DNA of 64,000 nt from Candidatus Accumulibacter sp. ACC003 (GTDB taxonomy: Bacteria > Pseudomonadota > Gammaproteobacteria > Burkholderiales > Rhodocyclaceae), in assembly GCF_907163085.1 (NCBI RefSeq), contig NZ_CAJQTX010000001.1:186001-250000 (forward strand), in the 5' to 3' direction. The translations under genes were made by a program, and so were the position numbers. Below are positions 9,469 to 17,655 of this stretch, piece by piece (the stretch's first letter is position 1; every line of letters starts with the position of its first letter). Below the pieces are notes generated by a model. That model had not been told where the DNA came from. It saw only the letters and a program-made list of their open reading frames with translations, and made no database searches.

Positions 9469-10985
9469 GCAAACCCTGCCGTCGCCCGACACGCGCTGCC
9501 CTCAAGGAGCTGCGCTCAGAGAAGAAACGGCAGGAAAAGGCACTGAACGCGAAACGGCGCGCGAGTGGACAAGTCCTCCACTCCCCCACTTCTCTGCCCA
9601 ACCGATGCTCAGCCTTCGCGACCGTCGGCGAGGAAAGGGAGGCCCGCGAGGACGCCGTGAGCAAAAAGACGCGTCTCCTGCGCAAAGAGCTACCCGCCTT
9701 GCTCGAGCAACTGGAACAAATTCCCGACCCGAGAGACCCCAGGAAGCGCCGCCACAAGCTGACCGCGCTGCTGCTTTACGGTCTGCTGATGTTCGTCTTT
9801 CAGTTCTCCTCTCGGCGCGAGACCAACCGCGAAATATCCCGTCCCCAGTTCATGGCCAACCTCCACCTGCTGTTCCCGGAGATCGAGACCCTGCCACACG
9901 CCGACACCCTGTTTCGGCTGCTGCGCGACATCGACCTTGACCACCTTGAGCAGGCCCACGTCGATCTGGTGAAGCGGCTGATCCGCGGCAAGAGCTTCCG
10001 CCGCTATCTGATCAACCACTGCTACCCCATCGCCATCGACGGCTCGCAGAAGGTCGCCGGCGACACCCTCTGGGCGGAGGAACTCCTCCAGCGCACCGTC
10101 GGCAAGGAGGAAACCCGCCACACCCAGTACTTCGTCTACGTCCTCGAGGCCAGCCTGGCTTTCCACAACGGCCTGGTCGTCCCACTGCTCAGCGAGTTCC
10201 TCGAACACGCGCTGGGCGATACCGAAGCGCAAAAGCAGGACTGCGAGCTGCGCGGCTTTGTGCGCTTGAGCGACCGGCTCAAGACGCTGTTCCCCCGCCT
10301 GCCGATCCTGCTCCTGCTCGACGGCCTTTACGCCAACGGGCCGGTGATGCAGCGCTGCTTGCGCGCCCACTGGCAGTTCATGATCGTGCTTAAGGACAAG
10401 GATTTGTCCACGGTCTGGCAGGAGTTCCGCGCACTCCACGCCCTGAAGCCACAAGCCGTGCAGCGCGCTTGGGGAAGGCGCCGACAACACTTCAGCTGGG
10501 TCAACGACATCGACTACGCCTTCGCGGCCAACGGGCGTCAGCGTCTCAAGCTGAACCTGGTGGTCTGTGAGGAAAGCTGGGAAAAGATCGATGAACAGGC
10601 CAGGACCGTCACCGAAACATCGCGCCACGCCTGGCTCTCCAGCCAACCGCTCAGACAAGACAATGTCCATGAGCGCTGCAACCTCGGTGCCCGCCACCGT
10701 TGGGGCATCGAAGCGGGCTTCCTCGTCGAAAAACATCAGGGCTACCACTACGAGCATGCCTTTGCCCTCGACTGGAATGCCATGAAAGGCTATCACCTCC
10801 TCATGCGCCTGGCGCATGTGTTCAATACCCTGGCACGTTTCACCCGGCAGTTACGCAACCTGTATCAAGAACTCGGTGTGCGCGGCGCCATCGCCTTCAT
10901 CCGTAATTCCTGTGCTGCGCCCTGGCTTGACCCAGCACGCCTGCGTCTGCTTCTCGCCGAACCGTTCCTGCTGCAACTCGAATAA
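9465..10985 (+). CDS. DDE transposase of the DUF4338-carrying element, copy 1
   Basis: 506 residues from ATG 9465, overlapping the DUF4338 stop. A basic N-terminal tail of about 100 residues precedes an RNase-H-like DDE core. The likely acids are in YPIAIDGSQK, ILLLLDGLYANG and HRWGIEAGFLVEK. The latter has the W/Y-x2-E spacing seen in IS4-superfamily transposases. The family is not one I can name precisely. The frame stays open upstream of 9465 without a protein-like sequence, so the longer reading was not used. Copy 2 (39986-41506) encodes the same protein. Confidence 0.8.
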   Translation: MSKPCRRPTRAALKELRSEKKRQEKALNAKRRASGQVLHSPTSLPNRCSAFATVGEEREAREDAVSKKTRLLRKELPALLEQLEQIPDPRDPRKRRHKLTALLLYGLLMFVFQFSSRRETNREISRPQFMANLHLLFPEIETLPHADTLFRLLRDIDLDHLEQAHVDLVKRLIRGKSFRRYLINHCYPIAIDGSQKVAGDTLWAEELLQRTVGKEETRHTQYFVYVLEASLAFHNGLVVPLLSEFLEHALGDTEAQKQDCELRGFVRLSDRLKTLFPRLPILLLLDGLYANGPVMQRCLRAHWQFMIVLKDKDLSTVWQEFRALHALKPQAVQRAWGRRRQHFSWVNDIDYAFAANGRQRLKLNLVVCEESWEKIDEQARTVTETSRHAWLSSQPLRQDNVHERCNLGARHRWGIEAGFLVEKHQGYHYEHAFALDWNAMKGYHLLMRLAHVFNTLARFTRQLRNLYQELGVRGAIAFIRNSCAAPWLDPARLRLLLAEPFLLQLE

Positions 10986-11340
10986 CCTTGCCCAGGCCTG
11001 CCCAACACATCTTCCCAAGCGCGGCGCACCCCGCGCCGGGAAAGGCTCGCCTGGCGATCGTAACGGAGCTCCCTCGACCTCTCCTGTCCCACTGACTGAA
11101 CACCAAACCCCCGCGCCGCAAGCGCTCCCTTGCCGCTAGCCAACCCCCATCTGGCCGCCTCGGCGGCGAAAGTGGGCGTAACCGGCAAGTGCTGTCGATT
11201 CGGGGAGGTCATGCGTCAGGGCTGGCTTCGATCGCGTCTGATTGGGCCAGCGTTCGTTTGATCTGATGTTGTTTTTCCATCCCGTCAGGATGGCCGACCC
11301 GCCTTGAAAAGTCCAGCACTTATTGTGGGGCAAGGGCAGG

Positions 11341-11692
11341 GCTAGCGTCCGCTGGGTCAGGCTGGCGTCGTTGGCGCGTGGCATTGGCCAGCGCATCGAG
11401 TGGCGTCGCCGCACCGATCGATTCCCCTTGCTCGTCCTCGACGCCGATCACCGTCTCGGTATGCGGATCGACCACCAGAGACACCGTTTTGCCCGACAGT
11501 TCAAAGGGCACCTCGAAGCGTTGTCCCTGATACGACACCGTGCCATCCTTCCTGACCAGTCGCGTGACGCGATGCTGGAACAGGGCATCGAGGCTTGCCG
11601 CCAACGGCCCCAACGGACGAATCCTGGACAGGTCCTGCTGGTAACGCGCCAACGGCGTCATGCCGGCGAGACCGGCGTGCGGGCTGCGGTGT
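11341..11692 (-). pseudogene. Third, partial copy of the four-gene transposon's transposase
   Basis: The minus strand encodes about 115 codons nearly identical to the C-terminal quarter of the DDE transposase at 1414-2742, from about HRSPHAGLAGMTPLARYQ to SDPADASP. Both ends break off abruptly: the 3' side changes to unrelated sequence after GCTAGCCC, the 5' side just before CACCGCAGC. It shows that a third copy of the transposon once lay here and was deleted around it. Confidence 0.85.
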
Positions 11693-11786
11693 TGGACGAA
11701 GCCGCTACGCGGAGGAAACCCCGGTGCTGTCGTCGCGTTGACTCAAGATGTGACCTCGCCCCTCATCCGAGGGACGTTCATGACGA

Positions 11787-12721
11787 ATGCGAGGTTACCG
11801 CAAGATGGAAGAGATGTCCGCTGTCGCAACGACGATTTTTGACACGAACTACGAGCTGCACCAGAAGCACCTGAAGCTCAAGGGCTTGCAGCCGAAGACG
11901 ATCGACGCGTATTCGCGCGCCGTCCGCCGGGTGGGAGATTACTTCGCTCATCAGATCGACGATCTGAGCGAGGCCGACCTGTTGGATTACTTCGCCGACC
12001 TGCGTGAGACGCACTCCTGGAGTTCGCTCAAGCTCGATCTGTACGGGCTCAAGTTTTACTACGAGCACGTGCTGAAGAAACCCTGGGTGGCGCCCGGTCT
12101 GATCAAGCCGCCGCGCTCGCTGCGCCTGCCGGACATCGTCACGGTCGAGGAGACCGAGCGGATTTTTCTGGCCACGCAGGTGCTCAGTTACCGCGTTTTC
12201 TTCTTCACCCTCTACAGTCTCGGCCTGCGCCTGGGCGAAGGCTTACGGCTGACGGTCGCCGACATCGACGGCGCGCGCGGGCGGGTGCATATCCGCGATG
12301 CCAAGGGCAACAAGGATCGCCTGGTGCCGCTGCCGACGGCCACCTACCGACTCCTGCGTTGTTTCTGGCAGCGCCACCGTAATCCCGTTCTGCTGTTTCC
12401 CAATCGCCGCGGCGGCTTGCCAGGTGCGAGCAGCGCCAGGACACCGCTCAATCGCAGCGGCGTTCAGAAGGCACTGCGGGCGGTGGTCGAATCCTGCGGG
12501 CTAAAAAAAACATTTCGCCGCACAGTTTGCGTCACGCCTATGCCACGCACCTGATCGAGGCGGGCGTCGAGCTCACCGAGGTGCAGAGCATTCTCGGCCA
12601 TCACTCGATTCTCACGACGGTTCGCTACACCCATCTGACGGATCAAACCCGGCATCACGCCATCGACCGCATCAACGCGCTGATGGACCGCTTTTGTCTG
12701 AGCAAGGGGACGCCGCGATGA
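11787..12721 (+). pseudogene. Tyrosine recombinase paired with IS91 transposase, frameshifted in an A-tract
   Basis: Residues 1-250 give a normal integrase: an N-terminal core-binding domain (KLKGLQPKTIDAYSRAV), then LYSLGLRLGEGLRL holding the first catalytic Arg. At an eight-A run (12503-12510) the frame is lost. The next frame continues exactly with SPHSLRHAYATHLIEAG and LGHHSILTTVRYTHL, which contain the His-x-x-Arg and Tyr residues. One base change in the A-run restores about 310 residues. It may be a true mutation, a sequence error, or programmed slippage on A8. The gene ends in an ATGA overlap with the IS91 transposase; integrase-IS91 pairs of this kind are known. Confidence 0.8.
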
Positions 12722-13824
12722 TCCGCCTCGGCTCTGTCATTGCCGAATTCGAAGCGGACTTCATGACGCAATTTCGCCACCGCCTGAGCTTCGATCAGCT
12801 TCGGGCACTCTCGGCGATGCGCGATTGCCGCGGCCCGGCCAGCCCGATGATGCAGCTCCAGTGCGAAGGCTGCGATCAGCAAAAACTCGTTCCGCATTCC
12901 TGCGGCCATCGCCTTTGCCCGCACTGCCAGCACCACGAGAGCCAGCAATGGCTGGAACGTCAGATAGAGCGCCTCGTCCCGGCCGACTACTTTCTGCTGA
13001 CCTTCACGCTGCCGGCCGAATTGCGCGGGCTCGCTGCGGCGCACGCCGACGTCGTCTTCGATGGCTTGATGCGCTGTGCCTGGGAAACGGTGCACCGCTT
13101 CAGTCAGAACGACCGGCAGTTGCAGGGCACGCCCGGCGCCATCGCGGTCCTGCACACGCACTCGCGTCGGCTCGACTTCCACCCGCATGTCCATCTCGTC
13201 GTCCCCGCGGCAGCGATCGATGCCGCGAAGCAGCGCTGGCGACGCAAGCGGCGCGGCAAGAACGGCACCTACCTGTTCAACGAGAAGGCGATGGCCAAGG
13301 TCTTCCGGGCCAAAATGCTGGCGGCGATCGAGGCGGCCGGCATTTGCCTGCCGGCGTCCTATCCGCGGGAATGGGTAGCGCACTGCAAATCGGTGGGCAG
13401 CGGCGAGAAGGCCCTGATCTACCTCGGTCGTTACCTCTACCGCGGCGTCATCCGTGAACAGGACATCCTCGCTTGTAAGGATGGGCGGGTGAGCTTCCGC
13501 TACCGCAACGCACAAACCGGCAAGTCGGAAAAGCGCTCGCTAGCCGGCGCCGATTTCCTCTGGCTGATCCTCCAGCACGTGCTACCCAAGGGCTTTCGCC
13601 GCGCCCGCAATTTCGGCTTCCTGCACGCCAACTGCAAGCGCCTGATCAGTTTGCTGCACCGCTTGCTGAAGTTCGATCCCAGCCGCTTCACGCCGCCGCG
13701 CAAGGAGCGGCCAGCGATGCTTTGCCCGTGCTGTGGCTCCGTGATGTCAATTGTCCGGACGCGTATTCGATCAACATCGCCCGCCTTCGTCGCTGCTCCA
13801 CCGCTCGTCGCGATCGCTGCCTGA
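12718..13824 (+). CDS. IS91 family HUH transposase
   Basis: 368 residues from ATG 12718, which overlaps the integrase stop. An N-terminal zinc-binding region (CEGCDQQK, CGHRLCPHC) is followed by the HUH metal-binding motif in LDFHPHVHLVV (about residue 155). Catalytic tyrosines follow in YLGRYLYRGVI (about residue 237). The C-terminus has a further CPCCG pair. IS91 elements move by rolling-circle replication and leave no target duplication. The element's right end must lie between 13825 and 14111, where it cuts an integrase gene. Confidence 0.85.
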   Translation: MIRLGSVIAEFEADFMTQFRHRLSFDQLRALSAMRDCRGPASPMMQLQCEGCDQQKLVPHSCGHRLCPHCQHHESQQWLERQIERLVPADYFLLTFTLPAELRGLAAAHADVVFDGLMRCAWETVHRFSQNDRQLQGTPGAIAVLHTHSRRLDFHPHVHLVVPAAAIDAAKQRWRRKRRGKNGTYLFNEKAMAKVFRAKMLAAIEAAGICLPASYPREWVAHCKSVGSGEKALIYLGRYLYRGVIREQDILACKDGRVSFRYRNAQTGKSEKRSLAGADFLWLILQHVLPKGFRRARNFGFLHANCKRLISLLHRLLKFDPSRFTPPRKERPAMLCPCCGSVMSIVRTRIRSTSPAFVAAPPLVAIAA

Positions 13825-14111
13825 TCGTGTAAGCCGCCTTCACAGCGCTGTCCGGCCGCCTTTGGGACTTCAGTTTCCCCAAGCTGAGTGACGGGGTCGC
13901 CCGGAGTTCAGTGGCCGGGACGCCAAAACGGCCGGATTTGCGCGATCTTCGCTGACGGTGCCGCAGCGCGCGGCGACGGCCCGCTCCCCGCCCTTCGGCA
14001 TTCATGCCTGCGGGGTAAATCCAAAAAAGATATTTGCAGAGGGCGCGCCCAGCGCTCCGGCCCGGGCTCGTCCAACAAACGGATCAGATCGTGGCTTCGC
14101 ACGATCTATCC
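13825..14111. other. Non-coding 3' part of the IS91 unit
   Basis: About 290 bases with no convincing gene. By position it should hold the replication origin-like end of the IS91 element, which abuts the broken integrase fragment. I cannot place the exact terminus. Confidence 0.4.
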
Positions 14112-14486
14112 TTATTCGTTATGGGTCACGGCGTTCTTCTCACACAGGGACTCGAACAGCGACGACAGCGCTGCCAGACGATGCCGTACGGTCATGCCGC
14201 TCAAGGCGCGCTGCACCAGGTCGTCGCGCCAGGCGATGACATGGGCGCGGGTGACGGTGCGAAATTCCTCGGGTTTCACGATGCCGGCGAACTTCATGAA
14301 ATCCCCGAGGGCGTTTTCGTAGGCGCGACGGGTGGCCTTGTTGCCGAGATTGGCGAACCATTCGATCTCGGGGGGGACGTCGGCCAGGCGTTGAAACTGG
14401 TCGGCAGTCAGCAGCCGGCCGGCGGAGGTCGCCGGCGCTGACAGTGGGTTGGTCACTTCATTCGAGGTTGTCGTCTTCAAAATCAT
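14112..14486 (-). pseudogene. Tyrosine integrase, N-terminal fragment
   Basis: About 124 codons of a core-binding domain: NKATRRAYENALGDFMKF, then VTRAHVIAWRDDL and TVRHRLAALSSLFE. The protein stops right after NAVTHN, exactly where the catalytic domain should begin, at the junction with the IS91 right end. It therefore looks truncated by that insertion. The start overlaps the end of the toxin gene at 14458 by 29 bases. Confidence 0.7.
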
Positions 14487-14766
14487 GTACCCCTATGTCG
14501 CGCGCGCCGTGCAAAACACGCAACAAGTCGATGCCGTCCGCCATGGCCAAGTAGAAAGCAACATAGCGACCGACCGGAAAGCTCCGCAGCTCTGGCATAA
14601 GTTCCGGCCGCGACCGCCCCATCTGCGGCTGCATGGCCAGCAGCCTGAACTTTTGCTCCAGGACTGCGAGAAAGTGGTCAGCGGCGTCCGCGCTGTCATC
14701 TGCGATGAACGACCAGATTTCAGCTAGGTCGGAATAGGCAAGCGGCCGTTTGAGGACACGAGGCAT
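14458..14766 (-). CDS. parE: ParE/RelE-superfamily toxin
   Basis: 102 residues with the compact RelE/ParE fold signature: AYSDLAEIWSFIADDS at the N-terminus, MGRSRPELMPELRSFPVGRYVAFY in the middle, and LLRVLHGARDI near the end. ParE toxins poison DNA gyrase. The gene starts two bases after the antitoxin stop, the usual operon order. It appears complete. Confidence 0.85.
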   Translation of the reverse strand: MPRVLKRPLAYSDLAEIWSFIADDSADAADHFLAVLEQKFRLLAMQPQMGRSRPELMPELRSFPVGRYVAFYLAMADGIDLLRVLHGARDIGVHDFEDDNLE

Positions 14767-14768
14767 CG

Positions 14769-15047
14769 TCAGGTCTGCTCACCGGTGCTCGCAAGCCGCG
14801 CCGCGCGCAAACGGCGGCCTTCGGCCTTGATCTCTTCCATATCGAGCGGCGTCGCAGGTCCGCTATCAAGACCGGCCTGGATGTCTTGCCGAAGCTGCGC
14901 CAGCGCCGCCGCGCGCAACTGGTCTTCGCGCTCCATCAGCCGCAAAGCCTCGCGCACCACCTCGCTGGCGGAGTTATACAGCCCAGAGGTCACTTTCGAG
15001 CGCACCAGCTGTTCCAACTGTGGGGTCAGGTTGATGTTCATCGTCAT
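14769..15047 (-). CDS. parD: ParD/CC2985-type antitoxin
   Basis: 92 residues. An N-terminal ribbon-helix-helix (MNINLTPQLEQLVRSKV, YNSASEVVREALRLM) is followed by an acidic toxin-binding tail. It would bind the neighbouring ParE and repress its own promoter. The upstream repeats TTGTCAA/TTGACAA at 15088-15114 are a likely operator. Confidence 0.85.
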   Translation of the reverse strand: MTMNINLTPQLEQLVRSKVTSGLYNSASEVVREALRLMEREDQLRAAALAQLRQDIQAGLDSGPATPLDMEEIKAEGRRLRAARLASTGEQT

Positions 15048-15087
15048 GAGTGTCTCCAGTGGTCATGTCGCATCATAACTATCCGCA

Positions 15088-15114
15088 TTGTCAATTATTG
15101 TCAATCTTTGACAA
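15088..15114 (-). promoter_or_regulatory. Putative operator of the parDE operon
   Basis: Two direct TTGTCAA repeats ten bases apart and one inverted TTGACAA lie 40-65 bases upstream of the antitoxin start. They also supply TTGACA/TTGTCA-like -35 hexamers. Overlap of short inverted repeats with the promoter is typical of autoregulated toxin-antitoxin operons. Confidence 0.45.
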
Positions 15115-15327
15115 CACATCCGGCGCGGGTCGGCCTCCTTCGTAAGCTGCATCTGACTATTGATAAAATATGTTATCAAGAGTACCGCGACCATGTCGAG
15201 CTGTTGCCAAGCAGATGTTTGCCGGCACGGCTGATACAGCACAACTCGCCTTGTTGCACTTTGCGAGGCACGCGCTGTAATGATCATGTATATACTTGGT
15301 TAGTACCCTTTGACAGGAGACCTGATC

Positions 15328-15606
15328 ATGTCGAAAGAAGCCGTTTTCACGATGAAGCTGGAACCCGAGCTGCGTGCCGAGTTCATGGCGGAAGCTGAAG
15401 CCGCCCACCGCCCGGCGTCGCAGGTGCTGCGCGAGCTCATGCGCGAGTTTGTTCGCCGCCAGCGCGAGGCACGGGACTACGATGAGTTCCTGCGCCACAA
15501 GGTCGAGGCCGGCCGGGCCTCGATGCGTGCCGGGCAGGGGCGATCGAACGATGAGGTTGAAGCCGAGTTTTCCGCACGGCGTGCCAATGTGACGAATCGC
15601 CCGTGA
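15328..15606 (+). CDS. RelB-like antitoxin, now without its toxin
   Basis: 92 residues from ATG 15328 (MSKEAVFTMKLEPELRAEFM), a ribbon-helix-helix N-terminus with a charged helical tail. AGGAGA lies upstream. The stop overlaps the ATG of a toxin gene (GTGA/TGAGGG region, 15603), but that toxin is cut off after about 13 codons by IS66 debris. The antitoxin itself looks intact. Confidence 0.75.
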   Translation: MSKEAVFTMKLEPELRAEFMAEAEAAHRPASQVLRELMREFVRRQREARDYDEFLRHKVEAGRASMRAGQGRSNDEVEAEFSARRANVTNRP

Positions 15607-15641
15607 GGGTCGTCTGGACACCAGAAGCGCAGCAAGACCGT
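15603..15641 (+). pseudogene. Start of a RelE/ParE-type toxin, truncated by IS66 debris
   Basis: Only about 13 codons (RVVWTPEAQQDR) match the standard opening of RelE-type toxins. The downstream sequence is the antisense of an IS66 transposase. The toxin is therefore dead. Confidence 0.55.
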
Positions 15642-15884
15642 CCCAGTCTGGTCCAACAACTTGCGCTTGCGCTTGCGCTTGCGCTTGGTCGTGGCGCCGA
15701 ACAACATCTTGCGAAAGCGCGCCAGCGACGTCTTCGCATTCTGCAAGGCTTGCATCACGAAGCTGAAGGTCGACAGTACCTGCTTGAGTAACTCGTACTG
15801 CGGTGCCGGGAACGTCGGCCCGGCGAGTGCCAGAAGTTCGTCGAGTTGCGCCTGGGTGGCAGTGACGTGCTCGGGCGCTCTCAT
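15642..15884 (-). pseudogene. IS66-type transposase, N-terminal fragment
   Basis: About 80 codons (QYELLKQVLSTFSFVMQAL, then SLARFRKMLFGATTK) match the leucine-zipper-like start of IS66 TnpC, after which the element is lost. A hexamer TTGCGC repeated four times (15661-15684) encodes alternating Lys-Arg at the break. The ATG overlaps the stop of the DUF4338 gene upstream, so here DUF4338 precedes the transposase. That is the reverse of the intact IS66 copies at 60-64 kb. Confidence 0.6.
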
Positions 15885-17036
15885 CCGCTCACCTGCGACA
15901 GTCGCTGGCGAAAGTCCTTGACCAAGGCATAGCCCAGCACTTCCTTGATCGAACGATTGGCGGCGTAGGTCGGTGCGTCCTTGCCACGCCCGGTCGTCGT
16001 TCCCAGGACCTGCCAGTTGGCGGCGCGGTAGCAGGTGCCGCGAAAGCGCTGCGGCTCAATGAAGGTTTCGAGAAAGTAGATCGGGTGCCCGTACATCGAC
16101 TGCCAATCGGCGGACAGCCGGCGCGCCATGTGCCCGAGCAGGTTCGAGGCCAGATGCGGCACGGTGACCCAGGGCAGAATCAGAAAACGCGTGTTGTAGG
16201 CGAGCAGCCGGATGTTCTGCCGCCGTGCCTGCGCCCCCCAGCCAATGAATCGGTCACGGCTGCCCAGATGTCGCGGCGCCGAGCACCACGCCAAGCAGGC
16301 GACTGGTCGGCCCCGGGCATAAACCAGGTACTTCAGATGCTCGCCCACCGGCTGGCTATAGCCCAGATAGTGGTGATGCTGGAGCAGGCTGTTGAACAAG
16401 GGCTCATCAGCGGTGCGTCTAACCTGGCGCACCTCCAGCGGCCCAAGCTCAGCGAAGATCGCTTGCAGGCCTCAACGCTCACGAAAACTGACCCTTTTTC
16501 GCTCACGGAAATTGACCCACCGTTGGCGCGCGCCAACACCCAGGTTTTCGCCTCGGAGCGGGGTCAAGGGCGGGCTGCGGTTTTTGCAGCCCGGCGCAGC
16601 GTACCCTTGACGCCGTGTAGAGGCGAGTACGCTCGGGAATGGCTGTGTGCGCGGCATTTTCGTGCGCACAGCCATGACGACTAGGCGGGTCCGGTTTCGT
16701 GAGCAAAAGTGGGTCAATTCCTGAGAGCGTCAAGGTGCAGGGGGTCTCATCCACGTTCACCCGCGCCGGCTGCCGGCGATCGGCCAGCGGATTGCGCACC
16801 ACCCTGCGCACCGGCGGTAATGCGATCAGCCCCTCGCGATGCAGCATCATCCCGCGGCACACCATGTCGCGCAACGCGCCATTGGCCTGCACCCAATTCC
16901 AGGCCTCACACAATCGTTTCGACAAACCCCTGCGACTCAAGCCGGGATGATCGGCGATCAACTGGCGAATGAACACGAGGTCGTCTTCGGAAATCGCCCG
17001 GTGGCGGTAGGTCAGCGTCGTTTGCATGCCTCGCAA
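15881..17036 (-). pseudogene. DUF4338 (DruA-like) gene disrupted by a MITE-like insert
   Basis: The 5' part (17036 to about 16733) encodes FIRQLIADHPGLSRRGLSKR and MLHREGLIALPPVRR. The 3' part (about 16470 to 15881) resumes with IFAELGPLEVRQV, HHHYLGY, NTRFLILPW, LASNLLGHMARRL and GTCYRAANWQVLGTTTGRG. The roughly 260 bases between them are foreign and shift the frame. Without the insert the gene would be a normal DUF4338 protein of about 300 residues, overlapping the IS66 fragment by ATGA. Confidence 0.7.
16474..16732. mobile_element. MITE-like insert with doubled terminal repeats and internal hairpins
   Basis: The left end has two direct copies of a site like GCTCACGAAAACTGACCC (16477 and 16501). 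The right end has the same pair inverted (GCTCTCAGGAATTGACCC and GCTCACGAAACCGGACCC in complement). Between them are a 16-bp perfect palindrome GTTGGCGCGCGCCAAC (16522-16537), a stem GGGCTGC/GCAGCCC (16572-16592) nested within GTCAAGGG/CCCTTGAC (16563-16611), and a hairpin at 16639-16675. No gene is present. The doubled end sites suggest mobilisation by a transposase that binds repeated sites, as IS21 or Tn7-like enzymes do. Confidence 0.55.
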
Positions 17037-17143
17037 GGTAAGCCAGCCGGCCTTGGAACGTAAGTGGAAAATGCAGCCGATCTCTTCCGTGACGCCTTCC
17101 AGCCCAGTCTCTTGGCGAATTTAGGCAGACTTGCCGGAGGGAC

Positions 17144-17314
17144 ACGATCCAGGCGCTGCGCGACTCGGGCAAGGACATCGACGAGAGGCTGCTGCGGCAT
17201 CTCTCGCCGCTGGGCTGGGAGCACATCAACCTGACCGGCGACTACATCTGGCGGCAGAACAAACACGCCGAGCAGGGCAAGTTCCGGCCGCTGCGGGTGC
17301 TCGGTGAGGCTTAG
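17144..17314 (+). pseudogene. Tn3-family transposase, C-terminal fragment
   Basis: 57 codons in one frame ending at TAG 17314: [17 protein letters not shown], then [17 protein letters not shown] and FRPLR. This is the characteristic last stretch of TnpA of Tn3 transposons, followed immediately by the terminal repeat. Everything 5' of it is gone. Confidence 0.85.
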
Positions 17315-17347
17315 CGTACGATTTTTCCCATTTCGTGAGCTGACCCC
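17310..17347. repeat. Tn3-family terminal inverted repeat (38 bp)
   Basis: Read outward-in on the minus strand it starts GGGGTCAGCTCACGAAAT and ends in GTACGCTAAG, the standard Tn3-family form. It overlaps the last codons of the transposase fragment, as usual. Confidence 0.8.
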
Positions 17348-17448
17348 AGAAAGACGGAAAAAATTGCCTCACGAAATTTGCTGGGGTTTGAGCTTACAAC
17401 CCCAATCCACTGCACCGCAGACCCCTTCCAGGCCTACGCGAACCGTAG

Positions 17449-17485
17449 CCCCCAATTTGTCACAAGCCTTGTGACAAATTGGGGG
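17449..17485. repeat. Long perfect inverted repeat upstream of parA
   Basis: Two 17-base arms, CCCCCAATTTGTCACAA and its exact complement, are separated by GCC. It lies 167 bases before parA. It may be a terminator for the Tn3 side, a recombination site or part of a plasmid maintenance region. No T-tract follows it. Confidence 0.6.
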
Positions 17486-17643
17486 CGGCTTTCTTGTGCA
17501 CCGATCTCGGGATCACGCCGGAAGTCCGGGCTGGTCATGCCGTTTACCTGGTGCACTGTTTGGAGGTGCTCAAGGTAGTTGACCGAATTGATTGACGGTC
17601 TACGCGAATACCTCTAGTCTTGTAGACTTATATGATCCTATAG

Positions 17644-17655
17644 GTGTATACATGC
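17644..17655 (+). promoter_or_regulatory. Repeated 12-mer at parA start
   Basis: GTGTATACATGC overlaps the parA start codon and recurs exactly at 18615-18626, just upstream of the replication gene. The shared palindromic core GTATAC and the positions make it a candidate operator for the RHH partition protein encoded between them. Confidence 0.4.

Larger units (their letters stand above)
8409..11224 (+). mobile_element. DUF4338-carrying insertion sequence, copy 1
   Basis: A 2816-bp element with imperfect inverted ends CAGCGCTGAAGCATGAC and, at the far end, CAGCCCTGACGCATGAC in complement. A perfect 9-bp target duplication GCTTCGATC flanks it (8400-8408 and 11225-11233). An inverted copy lies at 39747-42562 with its own 9-bp duplication, CTGGTCTGC. 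Nine-base duplications suit the IS4 superfamily. It carries a DUF4338 gene and a DDE transposase gene overlapping by ATGA. Confidence 0.9.
3888..11280 (-). pseudogene. DUF4338 (DruA-like)-IS4/Tn5-type transposase fusion, split by two inserted elements
   Basis: Removing the elements at 5702-8077 and 8409-11224, with one copy of each target duplication, restores one open frame: 11280-11225, 8399-8078, 5696-3888. This gives 728 codons plus stop. The N-terminal part (about 1-290) is DUF4338: LWNEL, HGWLGG, the VVGMSRFLIRP segment and GTCYRAANWEAIGQTRGRG. The rest is an IS4-superfamily transposase with a Tn5-like DNA-binding domain (LGDERLSQRL), DDE aspartates in CIQDGSD and MDREAD, and a C-terminal WYCLRWRIEDWH signature holding the catalytic Glu. 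The 602-residue C-terminal piece could still be made from the ATG at 5696, with the DUF4338 domain cut off. The fusion of the two domains is the notable point. Confidence 0.8.

Noticed and set aside
9690-10817. A 375-codon open frame antisense to the DDE transposase (and its twin at 40154-41281)
   Set aside because: It mirrors the transposase codons, has no domain, and the overlap with a well-motifed transposase explains it as a shadow frame in GC-rich DNA.
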